NCBI RefSeq assembly: GCF_026810445.1
Contig: NZ_CP113949.1
Coordinates: 620,001 to 684,000, forward strand
Direction of reading: 5' to 3'
DNA length: 64,000 bases
DNA from: Pseudomonas sp. BSw22131
Lineage (GTDB): Bacteria > Pseudomonadota > Gammaproteobacteria > Pseudomonadales > Pseudomonadaceae
Below, piece by piece: positions 52,437 through 61,359 of the stretch (positions are counted from its first letter, which is position 1; each line of letters opens with the position of its first letter). The position numbers and the translations under genes were made by a program. Below the pieces are notes generated by a model. That model did no database searches. It had not been told where the DNA came from and saw only the letters and a program-made list of their open reading frames with translations.

Positions 52437-55385
52437 ATGAGCCTACCTTTGCTGGCTGAACTGCCGGCCATCCTTCTGCCGTTGGTCAGTCGCGCGCAAC
52501 AATCGTTTCGTGCATCCCTTGCTGCGCTGCCGGACGGTTCGTCCGCGGCGATGGACTCATGGCCTGCGTCGCGCCTCAGTGCCTTCGACCGGGTGTGCGC
52601 TGCCAGTGATTTTGTTGCCCAGCAAGTTTCCCGTGATCCCGAAATGCTGCTCCAACTGGCCGAAAGTGGCGAGCTGGAGCGTGGTTTTGCGGCCGGCGAG
52701 TTGCGTGAGCAGATGGCACTGGCGGTGTCCGGCGCAACCAGCGAAGAAGAACTGGGGCGTAATCTACGTCGCCAACGCACGCGCCAGCAAGTGCGAATTA
52801 TCTGGCGCGACCTCACGCGCCAGGCAGATCTGGTTGAAACCTGTCGCGACCTTTCCGACATGGCCGATGGCAGTATCGACCTTGCCTATCAATGGTTGTA
52901 CGAACGCCATTGCCAGCAGTTCGGCACGCCGACCGGGCGTCGCAGTGGCTTGCCGCAGCAGATGGTCATCCTCGGCATGGGCAAGCTGGGCGCCGTTGAG
53001 CTCAACCTCTCATCTGATATCGATCTGATTTTTGCCTACCCCGAAGGGGGTGAAACCCAAGGTGTCAAACGCCCGCTGGATAACCAGGAGTTTTTCATCC
53101 GGCTTGGTCAGCGTCTGATCAAGGCGCTGGACCCGGTGACCGTTGATGGTTTCGTGTTCCGCGTTGACATGCGCCTGCGGCCCTATGGCTCATCCGGCGC
53201 ACTGGTCCTGAGCTTCAATGCGCTGGAGCAGTATTATCAGGACCAGGGTCGTGACTGGGAGCGCTACGCGATGATCAAGGCCCGGGTGGTGGGCGGTGAT
53301 CAGCGTCAGGGCGAGGAATTGCTGGAAATGCTGCGGCCTTTTGTCTACCGCCGTTATCTGGATTTCTCGGCCATCGAAGCGCTGCGGACCATGAAACAGC
53401 TGATCCAGCAGGAAGTCCGGCGCAAGGGCATGGCCGAGAACATCAAGCTGGGCTCCGGCGGGATTCGTGAAGTGGAGTTCATTGCCCAGGCGTTTCAACT
53501 GATCCATGGCGGGCGCGACCTCAGCTTGCAACAGCGGCCATTGCTCAAGGTGCTGCGCACGCTGGAAGGGCAGGGTTACTTGCCAGCGGCAGTGACCGAT
53601 GAACTGCGCGAGGGTTACGAGTTCTTGCGTTACACCGAGCATGCCATTCAGGCCATCGCAGACCGCCAGACCCAGATGCTGCCGGATGGCGATCAGGATC
53701 AGGCGCGCATTGCTTTCATGATGGGCTTTGCAGGCTGGGCGAGCTTCCACAGCAAACTGATGTACTGGCGCGGGCGAGTGGATTGGCACTTCCGTCAGGT
53801 CATTGCCGATCCGGATGAAGAGCTGGGCCAGGAAGAGACCGATTTACCTGTAGGCGGTGAATGGTTGCCGCTGTGGGAGGAATCGCAAAACGAAGAAAGC
53901 GCCTGCCGTCAGTTGATGGAAGGTGGCTTCGCGGATGCCAAGAAAGCGCTGAAGCATCTGGCGGATCTGCGTAACAGTTCCCAACTGCGCTCGATGCAGC
54001 GTCTGGGCCGTGAACGGCTTGATGCCTTCATCCCGCGTTTGCTGGCACAAGCGGTGGAGCATGAAAACCCCGATCTGGTGCTTGAGCGCGTGTTGCCGTT
54101 GGTTGAGGCGGTTGCGCGTCGCTCGGCGTATCTGGTGTTGCTCACGGAGAACCCGGATGCCTTGCGTCGCTTGCTCACCTTGTGCGCGGCAAGCCCCTGG
54201 ATTGCGGAACAGATCGCCAAATTCCCGTTGTTGCTCGATGAGTTGCTTAACGAAGGCCGCCTGTTCAGCCCGCCTCAGGCACCGGAGCTGGCGGCTGAGC
54301 TGCGTGAGCGCCTGACGCGCATTCCCGAGGACGATCTCGAGCAGCAGATGGAAGCCTTGCGCCACTTCAAGCTGGCGCACCGGCTGCGTGTCGCTGCGTC
54401 AGAGATCACCGGCAGCCTGCCGCTGATGAAAGTCAGTGACTACCTGACCTGGCTGGCCGAGGCCATTCTGGAGCAAGTGCTGGCGCTGGCGTGGCGCCAC
54501 ACCGTTGCGCGTCACGGTGCGCCGAGACGTCCGGACGGCAGTTTGTGTGATCCGGGCTTTGTGATCGTCGGTTACGGAAAGGTCGGTGGCATCGAGCTGG
54601 GTCATGGATCGGACCTGGACCTGGTGTTCATCCACGACGGCGACCCGCAGGCGGAAACCGATGGCCCCAGACCCATCGATGGCGCGCAGTTTTTCACCCG
54701 GCTCGGGCAGCGCATCATTCATCTGCTGACCACGCAGACCAACTCGGGTCAGCTTTATGAAGTGGACATGCGCCTGAGGCCGTCGGGTGCGTCGGGGCTG
54801 TTGGTCAGTTCGCTGGGTGCGTTTTCGCGTTATCAGGAGAACGAGGCCTGGACCTGGGAGCATCAGGCCCTGGTGCGTGCGCGAGTGCTGGTGGGCAGTC
54901 GTGATGTGGGCGCGGGTTTTGCCGGCGTGCGCGCCTCGGTGTTGGCGCATGAGCGCGATTTGACGGTGTTGCGCCAAGAGGTGAGCGACATGCGCGCCAA
55001 GATGCGCGACAACCTCGGCAGCCGAATCACCAGTGCCGGGAAAGGCGCAAATGCCTTTGAAGTCTCATCGCCCTTTGACCTCAAGCAGGACGCCGGAGGT
55101 ATCGTCGATATTGAATTTATGGTGCAATACGCGGCCTTGGCGTGGTCCAGGAAGCATTCTGAACTGCTGCGTTACACCGATAACATCCGGATTCTCGAAG
55201 GGTTGGAAGAGGTAGGCCTGATACCGGCTGCCGATGCCAGCCTGCTACGCGAAGTGTACAAAGCCTACCGCTCAGCCGCTCACCGACAGGCGTTGCAGAA
55301 AGACGCCGGCGTGGTGCGCGGCGACCAGTTTCAAGCGCAAAGGCGTGAAGTGATGCGGATCTGGGGTGAGTTGGGGTTGAGTTGA
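52437..55385 (+). CDS. glnE: Glutamine synthetase adenylyltransferase/adenylyl-removing enzyme GlnE
   Basis: A 982-aa bifunctional enzyme with two nucleotidyltransferase domains. The N-terminal adenylyl-removase has GKLGAVELNLSSDIDLIFAYPEGG and VDMRLRPYGSSGALVLS; the C-terminal adenylyltransferase has GKVGGIELGHGSDLDLVFIHDGD and VDMRLRPSGASGLLVSS. Each G-S-x-D-x-D pair holds the metal. It adds AMP to or removes it from glutamine synthetase in response to PII protein and glutamine. The ATG at 52437 is the start; it is divergent from aceE. P. aeruginosa has ilvE next; here waaF follows after a repeat-filled 288 bp. Confidence 0.97.
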   Translation: MSLPLLAELPAILLPLVSRAQQSFRASLAALPDGSSAAMDSWPASRLSAFDRVCAASDFVAQQVSRDPEMLLQLAESGELERGFAAGELREQMALAVSGATSEEELGRNLRRQRTRQQVRIIWRDLTRQADLVETCRDLSDMADGSIDLAYQWLYERHCQQFGTPTGRRSGLPQQMVILGMGKLGAVELNLSSDIDLIFAYPEGGETQGVKRPLDNQEFFIRLGQRLIKALDPVTVDGFVFRVDMRLRPYGSSGALVLSFNALEQYYQDQGRDWERYAMIKARVVGGDQRQGEELLEMLRPFVYRRYLDFSAIEALRTMKQLIQQEVRRKGMAENIKLGSGGIREVEFIAQAFQLIHGGRDLSLQQRPLLKVLRTLEGQGYLPAAVTDELREGYEFLRYTEHAIQAIADRQTQMLPDGDQDQARIAFMMGFAGWASFHSKLMYWRGRVDWHFRQVIADPDEELGQEETDLPVGGEWLPLWEESQNEESACRQLMEGGFADAKKALKHLADLRNSSQLRSMQRLGRERLDAFIPRLLAQAVEHENPDLVLERVLPLVEAVARRSAYLVLLTENPDALRRLLTLCAASPWIAEQIAKFPLLLDELLNEGRLFSPPQAPELAAELRERLTRIPEDDLEQQMEALRHFKLAHRLRVAASEITGSLPLMKVSDYLTWLAEAILEQVLALAWRHTVARHGAPRRPDGSLCDPGFVIVGYGKVGGIELGHGSDLDLVFIHDGDPQAETDGPRPIDGAQFFTRLGQRIIHLLTTQTNSGQLYEVDMRLRPSGASGLLVSSLGAFSRYQENEAWTWEHQALVRARVLVGSRDVGAGFAGVRASVLAHERDLTVLRQEVSDMRAKMRDNLGSRITSAGKGANAFEVSSPFDLKQDAGGIVDIEFMVQYAALAWSRKHSELLRYTDNIRILEGLEEVGLIPAADASLLREVYKAYRSAAHRQALQKDAGVVRGDQFQAQRREVMRIWGELGLS

Positions 55386-55403
55386 TCTGACCGGTATTAC
55401 CCG

Positions 55404-55532
55404 CTGCAGGAGCGAATTTATTCGCGAGCGATGGATTGCCCGCCGATGCTTCGTCGTCTGAAGCGGCCCTTCGCGAATAAATTCGCTCCTGCAGTGGTAA
55501 TCATCCTCTGTAGGAGCGCGCTTGCCCGCGAT
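55404..55532. repeat. REP repeats after glnE: one type A pair and one type B half
   Basis: Perfect 24-bp arms at 55404-55427 and 55471-55494 (type A) flank a 43-bp spacer. A single type B arm (CTGTAGGAGCGCGCTTGCCC...) follows at 55508-55532 without a partner. This is the only place in the window where both types are adjacent. Confidence 0.9.
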
Positions 55533-55593
55533 GGCTTAGGGGATAACGCCGCAAAAGGCCCAGGGTTTTGTGGGCACTTATATAAAGCTATGA

Positions 55594-55645
55594 CAGGGAG
55601 GCGTCAGGTTGTGTGCAAGCTTCACGCAGCCTGAAAGCCTCCCTG
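55594..55645 (+). terminator. Long hairpin just upstream of waaF (terminator or leader structure)
   Basis: CAGGGAGGC (55594-55602) pairs perfectly with GCCTCCCTG (55637-55645), with inner TCAGG (55604-55608) and CCTGA (55630-55634). A pyrimidine-rich stretch with TTTCTGG and TTTTT follows within 20 bases, and the waaF ATG lies 29 bases past the stem. It may end the glnE transcript or attenuate waaF. Confidence 0.6.
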
Positions 55646-55673
55646 CTCGTTTCTGGTCGTTTTTGGATTGAGC

Positions 55674-56708
55674 ATGAGAATTCTGATCGTTGGACCCAGC
55701 TGGGTCGGTGACATGGTAATGGCGCAAACGCTGTTCCAGTGCCTCAAGCAGCGTCACCCGCAATGCCAAATCGATGTGCTGGCGCCCGAGTGGAGCCGAC
55801 CGATTCTTGAGCGCATGCCCGAGGTGCGCACGGCCTTGAGCTTTCCGCTCGGCCATGGCGCGCTGGAGCTTGCGACGCGTCGCCGTATCGGCAAGTCGCT
55901 CAAGGGCCAATACGACCAGGCGATCCTGCTGCCCAATTCGTTGAAGTCAGCGCTGGTGCCGTTTTTCGCTGGCATACCCAAGCGCACCGGCTGGCGGGGT
56001 GAGTTTCGTTACGGCTTGCTCAACGATGTGCGCACGCTGGATAAACAGCGCTACCCGCTGATGATCGAGCGCTTCATGGCCCTCGCCTACGACAAGGGCG
56101 CCGATCTATCACGTCCTTATCCAAAACCCAGCCTGCAAATCGAACCGTCCAGCCGCGACGCTGCGCTCGCCAAATTTGGCCTGTCGCTGGATCGTCCGGT
56201 GTTGGCGCTCTGCCCCGGCGCCGAGTTTGGTGAATCCAAGCGCTGGCCTGCCGAGCATTACGCGAAAGTCGCTGAAACCAAGATTCGCGAAGGCTGGCAG
56301 GTCTGGCTGTTCGGTTCGAAAAACGATCACCCGGTGGGCGAAAGCATCCGTGAACGACTGATCCCGGGGCTGCGCGAAGAGTCCGTCAACCTCAGCGGCG
56401 AAACATCGCTGGCCGAGGCGATTGATCTGCTGTCGTGCGCCGATGCTGTGGTCTCCAACGATTCCGGGCTGATGCACGTTGCCGCCGCACTCAATCGCCC
56501 GCTCGTCGCGGTCTACGGCTCTACTTCCCCAGGCTTCACACCGCCGCTGGCCGATCACGTAGAAATCGTCCAGTTGGGGATCGAGTGCAGCCCATGCTTT
56601 GAGCGCACCTGCCGTTTTGGCCATTACAACTGCCTGCGCCTGCTTGAGCCAGCTCCGGTGGTCGATGCGCTGAGTCGTCTTGGCGCCACGCCGGTCGAGG
56701 TCGCCTGA
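55674..56708 (+). CDS. waaF: ADP-heptose:LPS heptosyltransferase II WaaF
   Basis: A 344-aa GT-B glycosyltransferase (family GT9). It opens MRILIVGPSWVGDMVMAQTLFQCLKQRHP and holds the nucleotide-sugar region LCPGAEFGESKRWPAEHYAKVAE and VSNDSGLMHVAAALNRPLVAVYGSTSPGFTPP, typical of WaaF, and a C-terminal CSPCFERTCRFGHYNCL. It adds the second L-glycero-D-manno-heptose to heptose I of the LPS inner core at the inner membrane's cytoplasmic face. It is the first gene of the core operon; waaC starts one base after its stop. Confidence 0.96.
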   Translation: MRILIVGPSWVGDMVMAQTLFQCLKQRHPQCQIDVLAPEWSRPILERMPEVRTALSFPLGHGALELATRRRIGKSLKGQYDQAILLPNSLKSALVPFFAGIPKRTGWRGEFRYGLLNDVRTLDKQRYPLMIERFMALAYDKGADLSRPYPKPSLQIEPSSRDAALAKFGLSLDRPVLALCPGAEFGESKRWPAEHYAKVAETKIREGWQVWLFGSKNDHPVGESIRERLIPGLREESVNLSGETSLAEAIDLLSCADAVVSNDSGLMHVAAALNRPLVAVYGSTSPGFTPPLADHVEIVQLGIECSPCFERTCRFGHYNCLRLLEPAPVVDALSRLGATPVEVA

Positions 56709-56709
56709 C

Positions 56710-57774
56710 TTGCGGGTACTGCTGATCAAGACTTCGTCTCTCGGGGACGTGATTCACACCCTGCCTGCGCTGACCGATGCGGCTCGCGCCGTGCCCGGCA
56801 TTCAATTCGACTGGGTGGTGGAAGAGGGCTTTGCCGAGATCCCGACCTGGCACCCGGCGGTGGCCGGTGTGATTCCTGTGGCGATTCGTCGCTGGCGCAA
56901 AAACCTGTGGCAGACCTTCAAAAATGGCGAGTGGCGCGGGTTCAAGCAGCGTTTGCGTGAGGGGCGTTACGATCTGGTGATCGATGCCCAAGGCCTGCTC
57001 AAAAGCGCCTGGCTCACTCGCTACGTCAAAGCGCCGGTCGTCGGGCTGGACAAGGACTCTGCACGCGAGCCATTGGCCGCACGTTTTTACGACCGTCCTT
57101 ACCCTGTCGCGCGTGGGCAGCATGCCGTCGAGCGTCTGCGCCAGTTATTCGCTCAGGCGCTCGGCTATCAAGTGCCTGAAGGGTTGGGTGATTACGGCCT
57201 GGACCGCAGCCGTTTGCTGAATGCTTCAGATGGCGCGCCGTTCGTGTTGTTTCTGCACGGCACCACGTGGGCAACCAAGCACTGGCCCGAACTGTACTGG
57301 CGGCAACTGGCGGAACGGATGATCGGGCAAGGGCTGGAAGTACGTTTGCCGTGGGGCAACCCGGCAGAAAAAGCCCGCGCCGAGCGTATCGCCCAAGGCC
57401 TGGATAAAGCCGTCGTGCTGCCAAAGCTGAACCTTGCTGGCGTCGCCAAAGTGTTGGCCAGCGCGCAGGCCTGCGTCGCCGTCGACACCGGGCTCGGTCA
57501 TCTGGCAGCCGCGCTGGACGTGCCGACGCTTTCGCTGTTCGGCCCGACCAATCCCGGCCTTACAGGTGCTTATGGCAAGTCGCAAATCCATATGGCAGGC
57601 GACTATCCTGCCTGTGCGCCGTGCCTGCAGAAAAAATGTACGTACCAACCGACGCCTGAAGATCAGCGTCAATTTGATCTCGAACGCGAGTGGCCGCTGT
57701 GCTTCACTCGCCTGAATCCCGAGCGGGTGGCGGGCCAACTGGTCACGCTTGCGCTGGCAAAGGAACACGACTGA
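56710..57774 (+). CDS. waaC: ADP-heptose:LPS heptosyltransferase I WaaC
   Basis: A 354-aa GT9 enzyme starting at TTG 56710 (RVLLIKTSSLGDVIHTLPAL), with GAGG nine bases upstream inside the waaF end. It shows FLHGTTWATKHWPELYWRQLAERM and AVDTGLGHLAAALDVPTLSLFGPTNPGLTGAYG, matching WaaC. It adds the first heptose to Kdo2-lipid A. An in-frame ATG at 56680 would overlap waaF by 29 bases and add non-homologous residues, so TTG is preferred. Its stop overlaps the waaG ATG by one base. Confidence 0.95.
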   Translation: MRVLLIKTSSLGDVIHTLPALTDAARAVPGIQFDWVVEEGFAEIPTWHPAVAGVIPVAIRRWRKNLWQTFKNGEWRGFKQRLREGRYDLVIDAQGLLKSAWLTRYVKAPVVGLDKDSAREPLAARFYDRPYPVARGQHAVERLRQLFAQALGYQVPEGLGDYGLDRSRLLNASDGAPFVLFLHGTTWATKHWPELYWRQLAERMIGQGLEVRLPWGNPAEKARAERIAQGLDKAVVLPKLNLAGVAKVLASAQACVAVDTGLGHLAAALDVPTLSLFGPTNPGLTGAYGKSQIHMAGDYPACAPCLQKKCTYQPTPEDQRQFDLEREWPLCFTRLNPERVAGQLVTLALAKEHD

Positions 57775-58898
57775 TGCAACTGGCATTCGTGCTGTACAAA
57801 TATTTCCCGTTTGGCGGCCTGCAACGCGACTTCATGCGCATTGCGCTGGAGTGCCAGCAGCGCGGCCACAGCATCCGCGTCTACACGCTGATCTGGGAAG
57901 GGGACGTGCCCCCAGGATTTGAAGTGCATGTCGTACCGGTCAAGGCCGTCTTCAACCACCGGCGCAACGAAAAGCTCACGGACTGGATGAACGCCGACCT
58001 GGCCAAGCGTCCGGTTGATCGGCTGATCGGTTTCAACAAAATGCCCGGCCTGGACGTTTACTACGCCGCCGACGGTTGCTTTGAAGACAAAGCGCAAACT
58101 CTTCGTCACGCGCTTTACAAGCACTGGGGCCGCTATCGCCACTTCGCCGAGTACGAGCGTTCGGTGTTCGCCAAAGACGCCAAAACTGAAGTGCTGATGA
58201 TTTCTGAAGTTCAGCAGCCGCTGTTCATCAAGCATTACCACACGCCACTTGAGCGCTTTCATTTGCTGCCGCCGGGGATTTCCCAGGATCGTCGCGCACC
58301 TGAAAACGCTGCTGAGATTCGTGCCGGGTTTCGTCGCGAGTTCAAGCTGGCTGACGATGACCTGCTGCTGGTGCAGATCGGCTCGGGCTTCAAGACCAAA
58401 GGTGTGGATCGCAGCCTGAAGGCCCTTGCGGCACTCCCGCCCGACCTCAAGAAACGCACCCGGCTGTTTGTCATCGGTCAGGACGACCCCAAAGTATTCC
58501 AGCTGCAAAGCAGTGCGTTGGGTCTGAACGAGCACGTGACGTTCATGAAGGGCCGCAGTGATATTCCGCGTTTTCTGTTGGGTGCTGATGTGTTGATCCA
58601 TCCGGCGTACAACGAAAACACCGGCACAGTGTTGCTTGAAGCGCTGGTCGCGGGCCTGCCGGTGTTGGTCAGCGCGGTGTGTGGATACGCCCATTACATC
58701 GCGGAGGCCGATAGCGGGCTGGTGCTGGATGAGCCCTTCGAGCAGTCGCAACTCAACGCCTGTCTTGAACGCATGCTAAAAGACGATGCTGCACGCAGCA
58801 CCTGGGGCCGAAACGGGTTGGCATTTGCCGACGCGGCCGATCTTTACAGCATGCCGCAACACGCTGCGGATGTGATTCTGGCGGAGCAACACGGATGA
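57774..58898 (+). CDS. waaG: LPS core glucosyltransferase WaaG (GT4)
   Basis: A 374-aa GT-B glycosyltransferase of family GT4. It begins MQLAFVLYKYFPFGGLQRDFMRIALEC as in WaaG and has the C-terminal donor site ADVLIHPAYNENTGTVLLEALVAGLPVLVSAVCGYAHYI with the EX7E-type glutamates. It adds the first outer-core hexose (galactosamine in P. aeruginosa, glucose in E. coli) to heptose II. The TGATG overlap with waaC and ATGA overlap with waaP indicate coupled translation in one operon. Confidence 0.95.
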   Translation: MQLAFVLYKYFPFGGLQRDFMRIALECQQRGHSIRVYTLIWEGDVPPGFEVHVVPVKAVFNHRRNEKLTDWMNADLAKRPVDRLIGFNKMPGLDVYYAADGCFEDKAQTLRHALYKHWGRYRHFAEYERSVFAKDAKTEVLMISEVQQPLFIKHYHTPLERFHLLPPGISQDRRAPENAAEIRAGFRREFKLADDDLLLVQIGSGFKTKGVDRSLKALAALPPDLKKRTRLFVIGQDDPKVFQLQSSALGLNEHVTFMKGRSDIPRFLLGADVLIHPAYNENTGTVLLEALVAGLPVLVSAVCGYAHYIAEADSGLVLDEPFEQSQLNACLERMLKDDAARSTWGRNGLAFADAADLYSMPQHAADVILAEQHG

Positions 58899-59701
58899 AA
58901 TTGATCCTCGCTGAACCGTTCAAAACCCTCTGGGCCGGACGCGATGCGTTCGAGGCCGTCGAGGCGCTGGACGGTCAGGTTTATCGCGAACTCGAAGGCC
59001 GGCGCACGTTGCGTACGGAAGTCGGCGGACGCGGTTACTTCGTCAAGATCCATCGCGGTATTGGCTGGGGGGAAGTGGCTAAAAACCTGCTGACCGCCAA
59101 GCTGCCGGTCCTCGGCGCCGGGCAGGAGTGGGACGCCGTAAACCGTTTGCATGAGGTCGGCGTGGCAACGATGACCGCCGTGGCATTCGGCGAGCGGGGC
59201 AATAACCCTGCGGCGCAGCATTCATTCATCATCACCGAAGAGCTGGCGCCGACCGAGAGCCTGGAAGACGTCAGCATCAACTGGCGCAACGATCCGCCCG
59301 ACCCACGCCTCAAGCGCGCCTTCATCGCTGAAGTGGCGCGCATGATCGGGAGCATGCACCGTGCGGGCGTCAATCACCGCGACTGCTACATCTGCCACTT
59401 CCTGCTGCACACCGATAAGCCGGTCACGGCTGATGATTTCCGGTTGTCGGTGATCGACCTGCATCGCGCTCAAGTGCGGCCGGCGATTACTCAACGCTGG
59501 CGCAACAAGGACCTGGCCGCGCTGTACTTTTCGGCGCTGGACATCGGCCTGACGCGGCGCGACAAACTGCGTTTTCTCAAAGACTATTTTCAGCAGCCGT
59601 TGCGTCAGATTCTGGCGCAGGAATCGGCGCTGCTCAGCTGGCTGCAAGCGCGTGCCGAGAAGCTCTATCAGCGCAAATTGCGTTACGGGGATGCGCTCTG
59701 A
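58895..59701 (+). CDS. waaP: LPS core heptose(I) kinase WaaP
   Basis: A 268-aa eukaryotic-like kinase fold: RTEVGGRGYFVKIHRGIGWGEVAKNLL (nucleotide-binding Lys), FIITEELAPTESLED, the catalytic loop NHRDCYICHFLLH with Asp163, and SVIDLHRAQVR with the metal Asp. It phosphorylates heptose I of the core; in P. aeruginosa WaaP is essential. Its ATG overlaps the waaG stop (ATGA) and its stop overlaps the next start by one base. Confidence 0.95.
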   Translation: MKLILAEPFKTLWAGRDAFEAVEALDGQVYRELEGRRTLRTEVGGRGYFVKIHRGIGWGEVAKNLLTAKLPVLGAGQEWDAVNRLHEVGVATMTAVAFGERGNNPAAQHSFIITEELAPTESLEDVSINWRNDPPDPRLKRAFIAEVARMIGSMHRAGVNHRDCYICHFLLHTDKPVTADDFRLSVIDLHRAQVRPAITQRWRNKDLAALYFSALDIGLTRRDKLRFLKDYFQQPLRQILAQESALLSWLQARAEKLYQRKLRYGDAL

Positions 59702-60435
59702 TGCCGGGCTGGAAGCTCGAACCGGCTTACGCCGAGCTGGCGCAAGACTTTGGCAGTCTTGAAGCCGTCTTTGCCTTGCAGGGCGAGCGGCTGACACTTG
59801 ACCCGCTGTCCGAGGTTATCCGCGTGCAGCGCGACGGGGTGAACTACTACGTCAAGCGCTACGTCGGCGCCGGCAAGGGGCTGCGTCGTTACCTCGGGCG
59901 GCCAAGGGTGAAGTCCGAGTGGCAAAACCTCAAGCGTTTCGCCAAGTGGGGAATTCCCACCGCCGAAGTTGTTGCCTGGGGCCTTGAGCGCAACGGCGCC
60001 ACCTATGATCGTGGCGCGTTGATTACCCGCGAGCTACCACGCACCGAGGATTTGTCGGCGCTGGCCCTGGCCCACGATGCGCGTCTCAACGACCGCTCAT
60101 GGGTAGACCGCATCAGCCGACAGGTCGCCCGCTATACCCGCACAATGCATGACCATCACTTCACGCATAACGATTTGAAGTGGCGCAACCTCTTGGTTGA
60201 CGATCAAGCGAAGCTGTTTTTCATTGACTGTCCCAATGGTGCGTTCTGGGTCAGTTTCATGCTGCGTTACCGGATCACCAAGGATTTGGCCTGCCTGGAC
60301 AAGGTCGCTAAATACCACCTGTCAGCCACCCAGCGACTGCGCTTTTATCTGCAATATCGCGGGCGTGAACGCTTGAATGATTCCGACAAGAAACGCATCC
60401 GTCACATCGTCAGCTTTTTTGAGGGGCGCGAATGA
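59701..60435 (+). CDS. Second LPS-kinase-like protein of the core operon
   Basis: A 244-aa kinase-fold protein of the Kdo/InaA family: VQRDGVNYYVKRYVGAGKGLRRYLGRPRVKSEWQNL, ALITRELPRTEDLSAL, and an intact catalytic loop FTHNDLKWRNLLV (His156, Asp158, Lys160, Asn163) followed by LFFIDCPNG. It probably phosphorylates a sugar of the core, as the corresponding gene next to waaP does in P. aeruginosa. It is translationally coupled on both sides (TGATG with waaP, ATGA with the next gene). Confidence 0.88.
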   Translation: MPGWKLEPAYAELAQDFGSLEAVFALQGERLTLDPLSEVIRVQRDGVNYYVKRYVGAGKGLRRYLGRPRVKSEWQNLKRFAKWGIPTAEVVAWGLERNGATYDRGALITRELPRTEDLSALALAHDARLNDRSWVDRISRQVARYTRTMHDHHFTHNDLKWRNLLVDDQAKLFFIDCPNGAFWVSFMLRYRITKDLACLDKVAKYHLSATQRLRFYLQYRGRERLNDSDKKRIRHIVSFFEGRE

Positions 60436-61184
60436 GTGTGTTCATCGCAGACGCCGACCTGGCGTTGCTTGAGCGTCATGGTTTGGCCGATTTCGATTCA
60501 TTGTGGGAGGTTGAGCTTGATGCGGTCGACGAGCCCAACACCGGGCGCGGCGGCTGGAGCAGTGTGTTCCGGCTGGAGCTGGAAGGCTCCGGCTATTACC
60601 TCAAGCGTCAGAGCAACTACCTGACTCGCACGTTGCACCATCCTCTGGGCGAACCTTCGTTTTCCCGGGAGTTTCGCAACATCAGCCTGTACCAGAAGCT
60701 TGGAATACCGGCGCTGCATGCCGTGTTCTACGGCGAAAAGAAGGTCGAGGGCGAGCGTCGCGCGATCCTGATGACCCGCGCTCTGGATAGCTGGACCGAT
60801 CTGGACACGCTGTTGCAGCAATGGCCCGAACTGTCGGCTACTCAGCGGCTGTCGATTCTGCAGGCGTGCGGCGAACTGGCCCGCACCCTTCATCAGGCCG
60901 GGCAGGTGCATGGCTGTTTTTATCCAAAGCATATTTTTCTGCGGGCGCGCGCCGGGGCTTGGCAGGCTCAACTGATTGACCTGGAAAAGACCCGTAAAAC
61001 GCTGTTTGGCGATCGTGATCGCGTCAAGGATCTGGAACCGCTGCTGCGCCGGGCGCCCGCCTGGAACGAGGCCGAAATACGCGAAATGCTCGGCGCTTAT
61101 CTGCAAGCCGACAGCAACGGGCCGCACGTTGATGCCTGGTGGCAGCGGCTGGCTCGACGCGGCAGCCATAAGCGCGGTCGATAA
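60432..61184 (+). CDS. InaA-family LPS-kinase-like protein with altered catalytic loop
   Basis: A 250-aa kinase-fold protein related to InaA: WSSVFRLELEGSGYYLKRQSNYLTRTL (nucleotide Lys), PSFSREFRNISLYQKLGIPAL, AILMTRALDSWTDLDTLL, then HGCFYPKHIFLR at 160-171 and AQLIDLEKTRKTLF. Aligned on WaaP (HRDCYICHF) the catalytic Asp is replaced by Cys162, as in many InaA-type proteins, so catalysis may use another residue or be lost. It is the last of the overlapping run from waaF; a repeat separates it from the next gene. Confidence 0.85.
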   Translation: MSVFIADADLALLERHGLADFDSLWEVELDAVDEPNTGRGGWSSVFRLELEGSGYYLKRQSNYLTRTLHHPLGEPSFSREFRNISLYQKLGIPALHAVFYGEKKVEGERRAILMTRALDSWTDLDTLLQQWPELSATQRLSILQACGELARTLHQAGQVHGCFYPKHIFLRARAGAWQAQLIDLEKTRKTLFGDRDRVKDLEPLLRRAPAWNEAEIREMLGAYLQADSNGPHVDAWWQRLARRGSHKRGR

Positions 61185-61208
61185 GCGTTTTTGCAAACAT
61201 GGACCCGC

Positions 61209-61297
61209 GGGAGGGAGCTTGCTCGCGAATGCGCCGGTACAAACCATAGAAGTTTGTTGGGTGTAATACCCTCTTCGCGAGCAAGCTCCCTCCCACA
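61209..61297. repeat. REP-type paired inverted repeat (type D, GGGAGCTTGCTCGCGAA)
   Basis: Arms 61209-61229 (GGGAGGGAGCTTGCTCGCGA) and 61274-61297 pair almost perfectly around a ~44-bp spacer. It splits the core operon between two kinase genes. A single half of the same type lies near 30125. Confidence 0.9.
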
Positions 61298-61359
61298 AGT
61301 AACTTGTTGCGGGTTGGATCAAGGGTCTGACTCAAGGCTGATGAATAAAGAGGGCATCG

